Shown here: one piece after another, positions 1 to 5,774 of the stretch | Position numbering within the stretch: position 1 is the first letter of the stretch | Layout of the letters: each line of letters starts with the position of its first letter | Assembly: GCA_018061385.1 (NCBI GenBank) | Contig: JAGOUF010000142.1 | Coordinates: 1 to 6,513, forward strand | Reading direction: 5' to 3' | Source of the DNA: Chitinophagaceae bacterium | GTDB taxonomy: Bacteria; Bacteroidota; Bacteroidia; Chitinophagales; Chitinophagaceae | Length of the DNA stretch: 6,513 nucleotides | Made by a program: the position numbers and the translations under genes | Notes under the pieces: generated by a model | The model's database searches: none | The model's input: only the letters and a program-made list of their open reading frames with translations | What the model was told of the DNA's origin: nothing

Positions 1-1371
1 AATTCTGTTTGTAGTGCTGAAGGTGCTTCAATATCACCAGCAAGTAGTGTAAACTCAACGGTAGGTAACCCAGCACTAAACTTAAATTTAACGCCTTTAT
101 ATAGTACGCCTTTAGCACCAAGTGGTACAATTACTTCAGGTAGCCCTCAAGCTAGTTTAGCTGTATTGAATTCTAACATTTCAAGTTGCCAAGTATATTC
201 AAATGTATTTAGATATGCCACACACACATTTGTAGTTAATCAAGCGGCTTTTTATACTTTTACTTTATCTGCAAATAATGGTACTGTTATGACGCTTTAT
301 ACAGGAAGTTATAATCCTGCTAGTCCATGTGCTAACTTTATTGCATCAAATACGCAGGTTTCTGGTTCTGCAATTATCAATGCAACGGTTTCAGCTGTTT
401 TAGTACCCAATACAACTTATGTATTGGCAGTAGGTAGTTTTAGTGCTACACAACCAGCATTACCCTTTAACTACAATATTACAATTACATCAAACCCCGG
501 TGGAAGTGCATTTGTAGGTACTGGTATTTTTGCTAACCCTGGTGCAAACTTTAGTTATGGTTATGTAATTATTGACAATGCAACCAATACTATTAAGGCA
601 ATTTCATCAACTGCCGATTTAAGCAATTCAGCTAACTATCCTACAGGTTCATATACAGTTTATGGAATTAGTTATTTAACTGCGAATGCTGCAGCTATCA
701 ATGCTTATATTGGTAACAATTTTGGAGCTTTAACATCTTCATTGGCTACACAACCAAATACTACTTGTGGTAATTTGAGTAAAAATGCAGTTGATGTTTC
801 TATTAGTTCTGCTGTTGTGCCAGTTACATTTACAGCATTAAAAGCTAGAAAATTAAACAGTACTGTTGCATTAGAATGGGGTACACTAACAGAAACAAAT
901 AGTAGTCACTTTGTTATTGAACGTTCTACAAATGGTACCAACTTTACCACAACTATTGGTAGAGTAAATGCTGCAGGAAATAGCAATGCAGAGAAGAATT
1001 ATACTTTAAACGATGTTACACCAATTAAAGGATTAGGTTATTACAGAGTTAAACAATATGATTTAGATGGACGATACACTTACAGCAATGTTGCTGCTAT
1101 TAATTTTGATAAAATAGCTAGCTTATTGGTGGTTTATCCTAACCCTGTAAAAAACACTTTAAATGTAGAATATACTGCTATTAAAGGTGGTAAAATTGAG
1201 TTGAACATTATTGATGCTAAAGGTGCAATTGTAAAACAACAAACACAAACAGTAGTATTGGGCAGAAATGTTCATACAATGAATGTGAGCAATTTAGCAA
1301 AAGGAGTTTATGTTATTAAAACCATTGATGCCGACAAAAATGTAGTGTACACTAAGTTTATTAAAGATTAA
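1..1371 (+). CDS. T9SS-sorted modular surface/secreted protein, 3' part (5' end outside window)
   Basis: The frame is open from base 1 to the TAA at 1369-1371 and shows 456 residues. No start lies inside the window: the TTG at 166 is an internal Leu codon with coding sequence running on upstream. The visible part is modular. Residues about 76-147 form a beta-rich module (FYTFTL, LYTGSYNPASPC, TTYVLAVGSF) of a type repeated in Bacteroidota surface proteins. Residues about 181-226 form a second module (YGYVIIDN, GSYTVYGISYL). Residues about 273-368 are a fibronectin-III-like domain beginning VPVTFTALKA and containing GYYRVKQYDLDGRYTYSN. Residues about 374-456 are the type A T9SS C-terminal sorting domain, with YPNP at 379-382, GVYVIKT at 435-441 and a terminal FIKD. 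From family knowledge, the protein should be exported by Sec, cross the outer membrane by T9SS, lose this tail and be anchored or released. No catalytic motif is visible, so its function (adhesin, enzyme or structural) cannot be told. It is rich in Asn, Thr, Ser and Ala, as is usual for such cargo. Confidence 0.9.
   Translation, partial: NSVCSAEGASISPASSVNSTVGNPALNLNLTPLYSTPLAPSGTITSGSPQASLAVLNSNISSCQVYSNVFRYATHTFVVNQAAFYTFTLSANNGTVMTLYTGSYNPASPCANFIASNTQVSGSAIINATVSAVLVPNTTYVLAVGSFSATQPALPFNYNITITSNPGGSAFVGTGIFANPGANFSYGYVIIDNATNTIKAISSTADLSNSANYPTGSYTVYGISYLTANAAAINAYIGNNFGALTSSLATQPNTTCGNLSKNAVDVSISSAVVPVTFTALKARKLNSTVALEWGTLTETNSSHFVIERSTNGTNFTTTIGRVNAAGNSNAEKNYTLNDVTPIKGLGYYRVKQYDLDGRYTYSNVAAINFDKIASLLVVYPNPVKNTLNVEYTAIKGGKIELNIIDAKGAIVKQQTQTVVLGRNVHTMNVSNLAKGVYVIKTIDADKNVVYTKFIKD
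1130..1368 (+). other. T9SS type A C-terminal sorting domain (Por_Secre_tail-like)
   Basis: This is the sub-domain at the end of the plus-strand gene. It starts with the hallmark YPNP (1135-1146) followed by a short beta-strand pattern (TLNVEY), then IELNIIDAKGAIV, then the NLAKGVYVIKT strand, and ends in a hydrophobic/basic tail, KFIKD. This order (PNP motif, 'D..G..V' turn, 'GvY.ik' strand, lysine near the end) is that of the roughly 80-residue signal recognised by the T9SS translocon and cut by the PorU-type sortase. The domain boundary is approximate. Confidence 0.88.
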
Positions 1372-1392
1372 CACTAGATAGTGCAATAGTTC

Positions 1393-1425
1393 AAAGCCCT
1401 GCATTACAAGCTGCAGGGCTTTTTT
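1393..1425 (+). terminator. Rho-independent terminator of the T9SS cargo gene
   Basis: A perfect 11-bp stem (1393-1403 aaagccctgca pairs with 1412-1422 tgcagggcttt) encloses an 8-nt loop, and T residues run from 1420 to 1425. It begins 21 nt after the stop codon. The GC-rich stem core followed by six T residues is the classic intrinsic terminator form on the plus strand. The A residues at 1393-1395 give only a weak T-run on the other strand. Confidence 0.9.
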
Positions 1426-1627
1426 GTGCTTGTATTTATTCGTGTAAGAATACTATTGAATTGATGACTAAATCATTTTAATAGTACAAGAAACGCATTA
1501 AACAGATTGTACTTATGCTGAGTAATTGGCAATGAAGTTTACTTACTAAATGATGGACTTTTTTTTTGTTGAGCAGAAAATATCTACTCTAGAATTTGAT
1601 ATTAAAAGAATCTAGTAAACTGATTTA

Positions 1628-1666
1628 GAGCAATTTTTTTTGGTTGGTACCAACTTAAAATTGCTC
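1628..1666. repeat. Imperfect inverted repeat with nested palindromic core
   Basis: The outer arms are a perfect 10-bp match: gagcaatttt at 1628-1637 against aaaattgctc at 1657-1666. Inside sits a separate perfect 12-bp palindrome, gttggtaccaac, at 1643-1654, with a small asymmetric internal loop between the two. It lies one base from the next palindrome (1668-1709). It has no clean T-run after it on either strand, so it is not a typical terminator on its own. Function is unknown; it could stabilise the 3' end of read-through transcripts or simply be a decayed second terminator. Confidence 0.6.
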
Positions 1667-1667
1667 A

Positions 1668-1709
1668 TTAAAAAGTGCCAACTAATTTAAATTAGTTGGC
1701 ACTTTTTAA
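1668..1709 (-). terminator. Operon-end terminator: 42-bp perfect palindrome, probably bidirectional
   Basis: Each arm is 21 bp and perfectly complementary to the other, centred between 1688 and 1689, with no spacer; the loop must come from the innermost bases. The arms carry gtgccaac and gttggcac flanked by A5 (1670-1674) and T5 (1703-1707). Read leftward it starts 14 nt past the stop codon of the last operon gene (stop 1724-1726) and ends in a T-run, so it fits an intrinsic terminator for the minus-strand operon. The symmetry means it can also stop rightward transcription that escapes the terminator at 1393-1425. Confidence 0.85.
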
Positions 1710-1723
1710 GTTATTAGAAATAA

Positions 1724-2317
1724 TTAATTTTTCTTAGGAGCAGGTTTTGTTGCAGGAGAACCTCCAATAATACCCAATGCTTTAGCTTGTTCTTCAATTT
1801 CTTTAGGTAATGGAACTTTTAATTTCAACAACACTCTTAACATTAATTCTTCAGATTTATCAGCATAAATAAACACATCTTTTTTAAATACGTGAGTATA
1901 TTTCTGTTCTGTAATTACAACTTGTAAAACACCATAAATTTTTTCTAAGTAAGGTCTTAAAAACTCTTGTTGTTTGGCTTGTAATTTTTGTTGTTGGTAT
2001 TGTTGCCAATTTTGAATTTTAAGAAAATGCTGAGCAATTTCTTTTTTCATAATTTGCTTAACAGATGCATTTAATTTATTAGAATCAATTTTAAACGTAC
2101 TATCTTTTGTTTGAAATTGATACAACTCATAATCATACTCTGGTTGTAAAGAATCGGTAACATATTTTTGTAAAAGTGAATCTACATTTTGTATACCTGG
2201 CATAAAAGATAAAATTGCTTCTTCATCAAAAGTGCCAATTTTCATTTGTGCATTTGTTTTTGTTGTAGTAAAAAGACCAACAATCACGGCAACGGCTACC
2301 AATAAAACTTTCTTCAT
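1724..2317 (-). CDS. OmpH/Skp-family periplasmic chaperone, divergent second copy
   Basis: The 197-aa protein starts with a clear Sec signal peptide: MKK, then a hydrophobic core, then a cut site after TNA, before Gln24. The mature part begins KIGTFDEEAIL, the equivalent of the first beta strand and 'D...i...P' start of Skp/OmpH proteins (MPGIQNVDSLLQKY here). A long helical arm follows at about 43-130, including a Gln-rich stretch (9 Gln in residues 102-117). The closing strand/helix (YTHVFKKDVFIYAD, 140-153) precedes LKVPLPKE (166-173). The tail (185-197) is rich in Gly, Pro, Ala and Lys. From family knowledge it should hold unfolded outer-membrane proteins in the periplasm for BamA. It is weakly similar to the OmpH encoded just upstream, so the two are unlikely to be recent duplicates. 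Its ATG lies 38 bp after that gene's stop; the leader is A-rich with no Shine-Dalgarno, which is normal in Bacteroidota. It is the last gene of the operon. OmpH family is likely; an exact role is inferred. Confidence 0.85.
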   Translation of the reverse strand: MKKVLLVAVAVIVGLFTTTKTNAQMKIGTFDEEAILSFMPGIQNVDSLLQKYVTDSLQPEYDYELYQFQTKDSTFKIDSNKLNASVKQIMKKEIAQHFLKIQNWQQYQQQKLQAKQQEFLRPYLEKIYGVLQVVITEQKYTHVFKKDVFIYADKSEELMLRVLLKLKVPLPKEIEEQAKALGIIGGSPATKPAPKKN

Positions 2318-2355
2318 TGTTTTTTTTATTTATTTGAAATGTTTAGTTAACTAAA

Positions 2356-2868
2356 TTATTTAATTCCCAATTCTTTTAAAACGTCTTCGCTTTTATCTAT
2401 TTTGGGGTCGGCAAATATAACAGTAATTCCTTCACTTTTATCTAGCACAAAATCGTATCCACGGCCTACTGCAATTTTTTGAATGGCGGTATAAACTCTA
2501 TCTTGAATTGGCTTCACTAATTTCTGGCGTTCTTTAAATAAATCGCCTTCGTAACCAAAGCGTTTCTTTTGTAAGTCTCTTATTTCTTTTTCTTTGTTAA
2601 ACAACTCATCTTCTCTTTTCTTCTTCAATTCGGCACTTAACATGTATTGTTCTGCATCAAAGCTTTTATACATTTTATCAAGCTCTGCTTGTTTGTTATC
2701 TATTTCTCTTTGCCATTGTTCGGCTACAGCTTGTAATTTTCTATCGGCATCTTTATATTCTGGTATTTTATCCAAAATATATTTTGTATCTATAATAGCA
2801 TAACGTTGTGCTGATGCAACAGTAGCAAAACAAAAAATACATGCAATAGCAATAAAAATTTGCTTCAT
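2356..2868 (-). CDS. ompH: OmpH/Skp-family periplasmic chaperone
   Basis: The 170-aa protein has a signal peptide (MKQIFIAIACIFCFATVASA, cut before Gln21), the canonical OmpH opening RYAIIDTKYILDKIPEY (22-38), and a long charged coiled-coil arm at about 40-115 rich in Lys, Glu and Gln. It closes with GYDFVLDKSEGITVIFADP (137-155), the returning beta strands of the Skp body. Skp forms a jellyfish-shaped trimer that shields unfolded outer-membrane proteins. I chose the ATG at 2866-2868. An in-frame TTG at 2902-2904 would add 12 residues (NYVNYNLKTII plus the start), putting a polar stretch ahead of the signal peptide and only 3 bp from the bamA stop. The ATG gives a standard signal peptide, an A-rich leader and a 39-bp gap that matches the next gap (38 bp). 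Position right after bamA supports a chaperone-to-BamA hand-off and co-transcription. Confidence 0.93.
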   Translation of the reverse strand: MKQIFIAIACIFCFATVASAQRYAIIDTKYILDKIPEYKDADRKLQAVAEQWQREIDNKQAELDKMYKSFDAEQYMLSAELKKKREDELFNKEKEIRDLQKKRFGYEGDLFKERQKLVKPIQDRVYTAIQKIAVGRGYDFVLDKSEGITVIFADPKIDKSEDVLKELGIK

Positions 2869-2907
2869 AATAATTGTTTTTAGATTGTAGTTAACATAGT
2901 TCAACCA

Positions 2908-5652
2908 TTATTCTGGTTCAAAACCTAACATAAAGGTAAATCTAGATGCGTCTTTTAATTTTCCATTTGGCGTTACTCTATCCAATCCTATGCCATAATC
3001 AAATCCAAGCAATCCAAACATAGGTAAAAAGAAACGCATACCTACACCCACTGAACGACGTAGTTGAAATGGATTGTAATCTTTAAAGCTATACCAGCCA
3101 TTGGCTGCTTCAAAAAAGGTTAGTGCATAAATAGTACTGCTTGGATTTAAACTTAAAGGATAACGCAGCTCTAACACATATTTGTTAAACATTGTAAAAT
3201 ATTCAGAAGCTCCTTGTTGGTCAGGATTTACTTTAGGGTTTGATGTTTGATAAACAGGAAAACCTCTGTGTGCAATAATATCGTAACCCAACAATGCAAA
3301 TTGGTTGGTTAAACCTGCATCGCCCACTTGAAAACGCTCAAATGGAGATATTCTTAACTGATCGTTGTACTTGCCTAAGAAACCAAACTTAGCAGCAACT
3401 TTTAATACAAATTGTTTGTTTTTTTCTGGTCCTGCAGGTTTACCCAATGGCACATACCATTCAGTATTTAAACGCCATTTGTGGTATTCAATCCATTGGT
3501 ATGGATTTGAAGAAGTAACAATATTCTTATCTATTAAAGAGTAAGGTGGCGTAATTGCTAAACTGGCCATAAAGTTTGAACCACTACGTGGAAACAATGG
3601 CTGATCTACTGAAGAACGTTGTAAAGAAATTTTAAAGTTTAAGTTGTTAGAAAAACCATTGTTAAAACCTGGCAAATTCACCTGATCGATATAATAATTT
3701 TTCAATTTATAACGAGAAAAACTTAAACCCATGCTTAGAGAAAAATAGTCATCGGGCCACTTTAATTGTTTTGCAAAGTTTACAGATGCACCTGTTGTTT
3801 TAATGTATGAATTGTTTGCAGCATCGCTTGTATAAGTACCAGTTACAGGATCGTAAGCATTGGCAAATTTTGTATCGAAAATAGAGAAGGTAAATGCATT
3901 TCTTTTCTTACCGCCCAACCAAGGTTCTGTAAACGAAAAGTTGTACGATCTAAATGCTCTACCATTACTTTGAATACGCAAACTTAATTTTTGGCCATCG
4001 CCCATGGGTAATGGATCCCAAGCTTGTTTTTTAAAGATATTTTTTATTGAGAAGTTGTTAAACGTAATACCTACTGTACCTGTTAAACCAATTCCTCCAC
4101 CCCAGCCAGCACTCAATTCTAACTGATCGCTACTTTTTTCTTCTAAAGAATAATCAATATCTACTGTTCCATCTTCTTGATTTGGACGAGGATTGATACC
4201 AATTTTTTCTTGATTGAAATAGTTTAATTGAGCAATCTCACGTTGAGAACGAATTAAATCACTTCTTCTAAATTTTTCTCCAGGAATGGTTCTAATTTCA
4301 CGCCTAATAACGTGTTCTTTTGTTTTATCGTTACCAGTAATATGTACATTTTTAATGGTAGCTTGCGGACCTTCAATTACTCTAATTTCATAGTCAATGG
4401 TATCGTTGTAAACAGCAGTTTCAATGGCTTCTGTTCTAAAGAATAAATAACCATCATCCATATACAATCCACTAATATCACCTCCTTCTGGAGATAATTG
4501 TTTGCCCAATCCTTTATTTAAGATATCAATATTGTACACATCGCCTTTATTAATACCTAAAATGGTAGTTAAAATAGAATCGGAATACTTTGTGTTTCCT
4601 CTCCAAGCAATATTGCCAAAATAATATCTTTTGCCTTCATTTACTTTAATGCTAATATTTAAATTGCCTTTTGCATTGGGTACTTTTCTCGATTCAATAA
4701 TAACAGCATCTCTATATCCTTCAGCATTGTAATATTCTAGCAATTTTTCTAAATCTTCTTCATGTTTTTGTTCGTTGTATTTTGCCGATGCAAAGAATTT
4801 AAAACGAACATAAGGGTCTAAAACTTTTTTAGTTTTACTGTAAGTTAAGAAACCTTTTTCTTTAATGTAATCGCTAAATGTATATTTTCTTACTTCGCCA
4901 AATGCACTTTTATCGTCCGTTTTTCTAAGTGTTAAACGGCTCATTTCTTTGGTTTCTTTGAGTTGCTTTTTCAACTTTAAACCATCTAACGTATTGCCAA
5001 CAAAATCTATATTGTTTACTTTTACTTTTTGTCCTTTAGTAACATAAAACAACAATATAATAGCATCTCCAAAAGTAGAATCTGGTTTTTCTTCAATTCT
5101 TACATGTACATTTTTGTAGGCTTTCTCGGCATAAAATTTTTCAATGGCTTCTTGAGCACTACGTTTCATATTTTCTGTAACAATTCTATTGGGTACCAAA
5201 CCAGTTTTGCCCATTAAATCTTCTTTCTCACTTTTCTTTATACCAATAAAATCGTATCTAGCTAAACGAGGTCTTTCGGTTACACTAATTTCTAACCAAA
5301 TATTTTTTGCTTCTAATTTGGTAATAAAAATAGCTACATCGCTAAAATAGTTTTGTCCCCAAAGTTTTGTAATGGCTTTTGAAAAATTATCACCACCCGG
5401 TATAGTTACTTCATCTCCAACATTAATATTGGCAATAGAGAGCAATAAACTTTCATCAAAATAATTGTTGCCAGTTACTTTAACCCCAGCAATTTTATAT
5501 TTAATGGGTTTCTTTTGGTTGTAGATATTTATTAAATCAACATTAATTGAAGTAATGGTAGTATCGTTTTCAGTTTCTTGCGAAAAAGTTGTAATTGAAC
5601 CGAGTACTAAAATAAGCAGTAATAAAACTTTATTCATGTTACGTATCAACAT
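2908..5652 (-). CDS. bamA: BamA, outer-membrane protein assembly factor (Omp85 family)
   Basis: The 914-aa protein is the core of the outer-membrane beta-barrel assembly machine. A signal peptide (core LLLLILVLGS, probable cut near TTFS before Gln25) is followed by five POTRA domains: about 53-127 (IAGVKVTGNNYFDE), 129-207, 208-340 with an insertion, 343-428 (NIAWRGNTKYSDS) and 430-506 (VHITGNDKTKEHVIRREI). The 16-strand barrel follows at about 508-914, starting at LELSAGWGGGIGLTGTVG. Conserved barrel marks are LFPRSG (686-691) and the loop-6 HRGF (795-798), the counterpart of VRGF in E. coli BamA. The end is FTFMLGFEPE, so the beta-signal aromatic residue is three residues from the terminus. 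The ATG at 5650-5652 is used here; an in-frame ATG at 5635-5637 (MNKVLLLL, 909 aa) gives an equally good signal peptide and may be the true start. It lies 122 bp after uppS, with no terminator between, and 39 bp before ompH. The length fits the larger Bacteroidota BamA proteins. Confidence 0.95.
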   Translation of the reverse strand: MLIRNMNKVLLLLILVLGSITTFSQETENDTTITSINVDLINIYNQKKPIKYKIAGVKVTGNNYFDESLLLSIANINVGDEVTIPGGDNFSKAITKLWGQNYFSDVAIFITKLEAKNIWLEISVTERPRLARYDFIGIKKSEKEDLMGKTGLVPNRIVTENMKRSAQEAIEKFYAEKAYKNVHVRIEEKPDSTFGDAIILLFYVTKGQKVKVNNIDFVGNTLDGLKLKKQLKETKEMSRLTLRKTDDKSAFGEVRKYTFSDYIKEKGFLTYSKTKKVLDPYVRFKFFASAKYNEQKHEEDLEKLLEYYNAEGYRDAVIIESRKVPNAKGNLNISIKVNEGKRYYFGNIAWRGNTKYSDSILTTILGINKGDVYNIDILNKGLGKQLSPEGGDISGLYMDDGYLFFRTEAIETAVYNDTIDYEIRVIEGPQATIKNVHITGNDKTKEHVIRREIRTIPGEKFRRSDLIRSQREIAQLNYFNQEKIGINPRPNQEDGTVDIDYSLEEKSSDQLELSAGWGGGIGLTGTVGITFNNFSIKNIFKKQAWDPLPMGDGQKLSLRIQSNGRAFRSYNFSFTEPWLGGKKRNAFTFSIFDTKFANAYDPVTGTYTSDAANNSYIKTTGASVNFAKQLKWPDDYFSLSMGLSFSRYKLKNYYIDQVNLPGFNNGFSNNLNFKISLQRSSVDQPLFPRSGSNFMASLAITPPYSLIDKNIVTSSNPYQWIEYHKWRLNTEWYVPLGKPAGPEKNKQFVLKVAAKFGFLGKYNDQLRISPFERFQVGDAGLTNQFALLGYDIIAHRGFPVYQTSNPKVNPDQQGASEYFTMFNKYVLELRYPLSLNPSSTIYALTFFEAANGWYSFKDYNPFQLRRSVGVGMRFFLPMFGLLGFDYGIGLDRVTPNGKLKDASRFTFMLGFEPE

Positions 5653-5668
5653 ATAATATTATTGGTGA

Positions 5669-5694
5669 CTGAAGTAGCAGTATTGCAGTTTCAG
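5669..5694. other. Possible leader hairpin between uppS and bamA
   Basis: The arms ctgaagtagca (5669-5679) and tgcagtttcag (5684-5694) can pair over 11 positions with a 4-nt loop, having one mismatch and up to two G-T pairs. It lies 17 bp ahead of the upstream bamA start (32 bp ahead of the alternative one). No T-run follows in the minus direction, so it is not a terminator. It may be chance; a 5' leader structure is possible. I found no convincing Bacteroidota promoter (TTTG, about 19 bp, TAnnTTTG) in the 5653-5774 gap. Confidence 0.25.
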
Positions 5695-5774
5695 CAGTTG
5701 TTATTTGGTTTAGGTGGGCAAATTAAAGGGATTTCTCAAAAGTGTTTGTTAAATAAGAATTTTGATGCAATTGT

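Larger units (their letters stand above)
1372..1723. other. Convergent intergenic region without a gene
   Basis: This 352-bp stretch separates the 3' ends of the plus-strand T9SS gene and the minus-strand operon. I see no plausible coding frame and no RNA gene in it. It contains the plus-strand terminator (1393-1425), a weak imperfect hairpin with 7-bp outer arms (tactatt 1451-1457 with aatagta 1480-1486, no T-run), the inverted repeat 1628-1666 and the operon-end palindrome 1668-1709. The AT-rich section at about 1490-1627 holds nothing I can identify. Confidence 0.75.

Noticed and set aside
166..168. TTG as the start codon of the plus-strand T9SS gene
   Set aside because: The same frame is open and has normal coding character back to base 1, and the modules continue across it, so this is an internal Leu codon of a gene cut by the window edge.
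447..757. Repeated 12-mer gctacacaacca in the T9SS gene
   Set aside because: Two short copies encode unrelated local contexts (ATQPALP and ATQPNTT); there is no longer repeat around them, so it looks like codon-choice coincidence.
1451..1486. Imperfect hairpin with 7-bp outer arms as a third terminator or small RNA
   Set aside because: The inner part pairs poorly, no T-run follows and no promoter is visible; such structures are expected by chance in AT-rich intergenic DNA.
2902..2904. TTG as the ompH start (182-aa version)
   Set aside because: It would put a polar 12-residue stretch ahead of a normal signal peptide and leave almost no leader after the bamA stop; the ATG at 2866-2868 fits better.
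5029..5217. Plus-strand open frames inside bamA, ompH and uppS (also 2594-2803, 5899-6120, 6238-6420)
   Set aside because: They lie antisense within well-supported genes, show no domain features and have the low-complexity hydrophobic or Ser-rich composition expected from reading AT-rich genes backwards.
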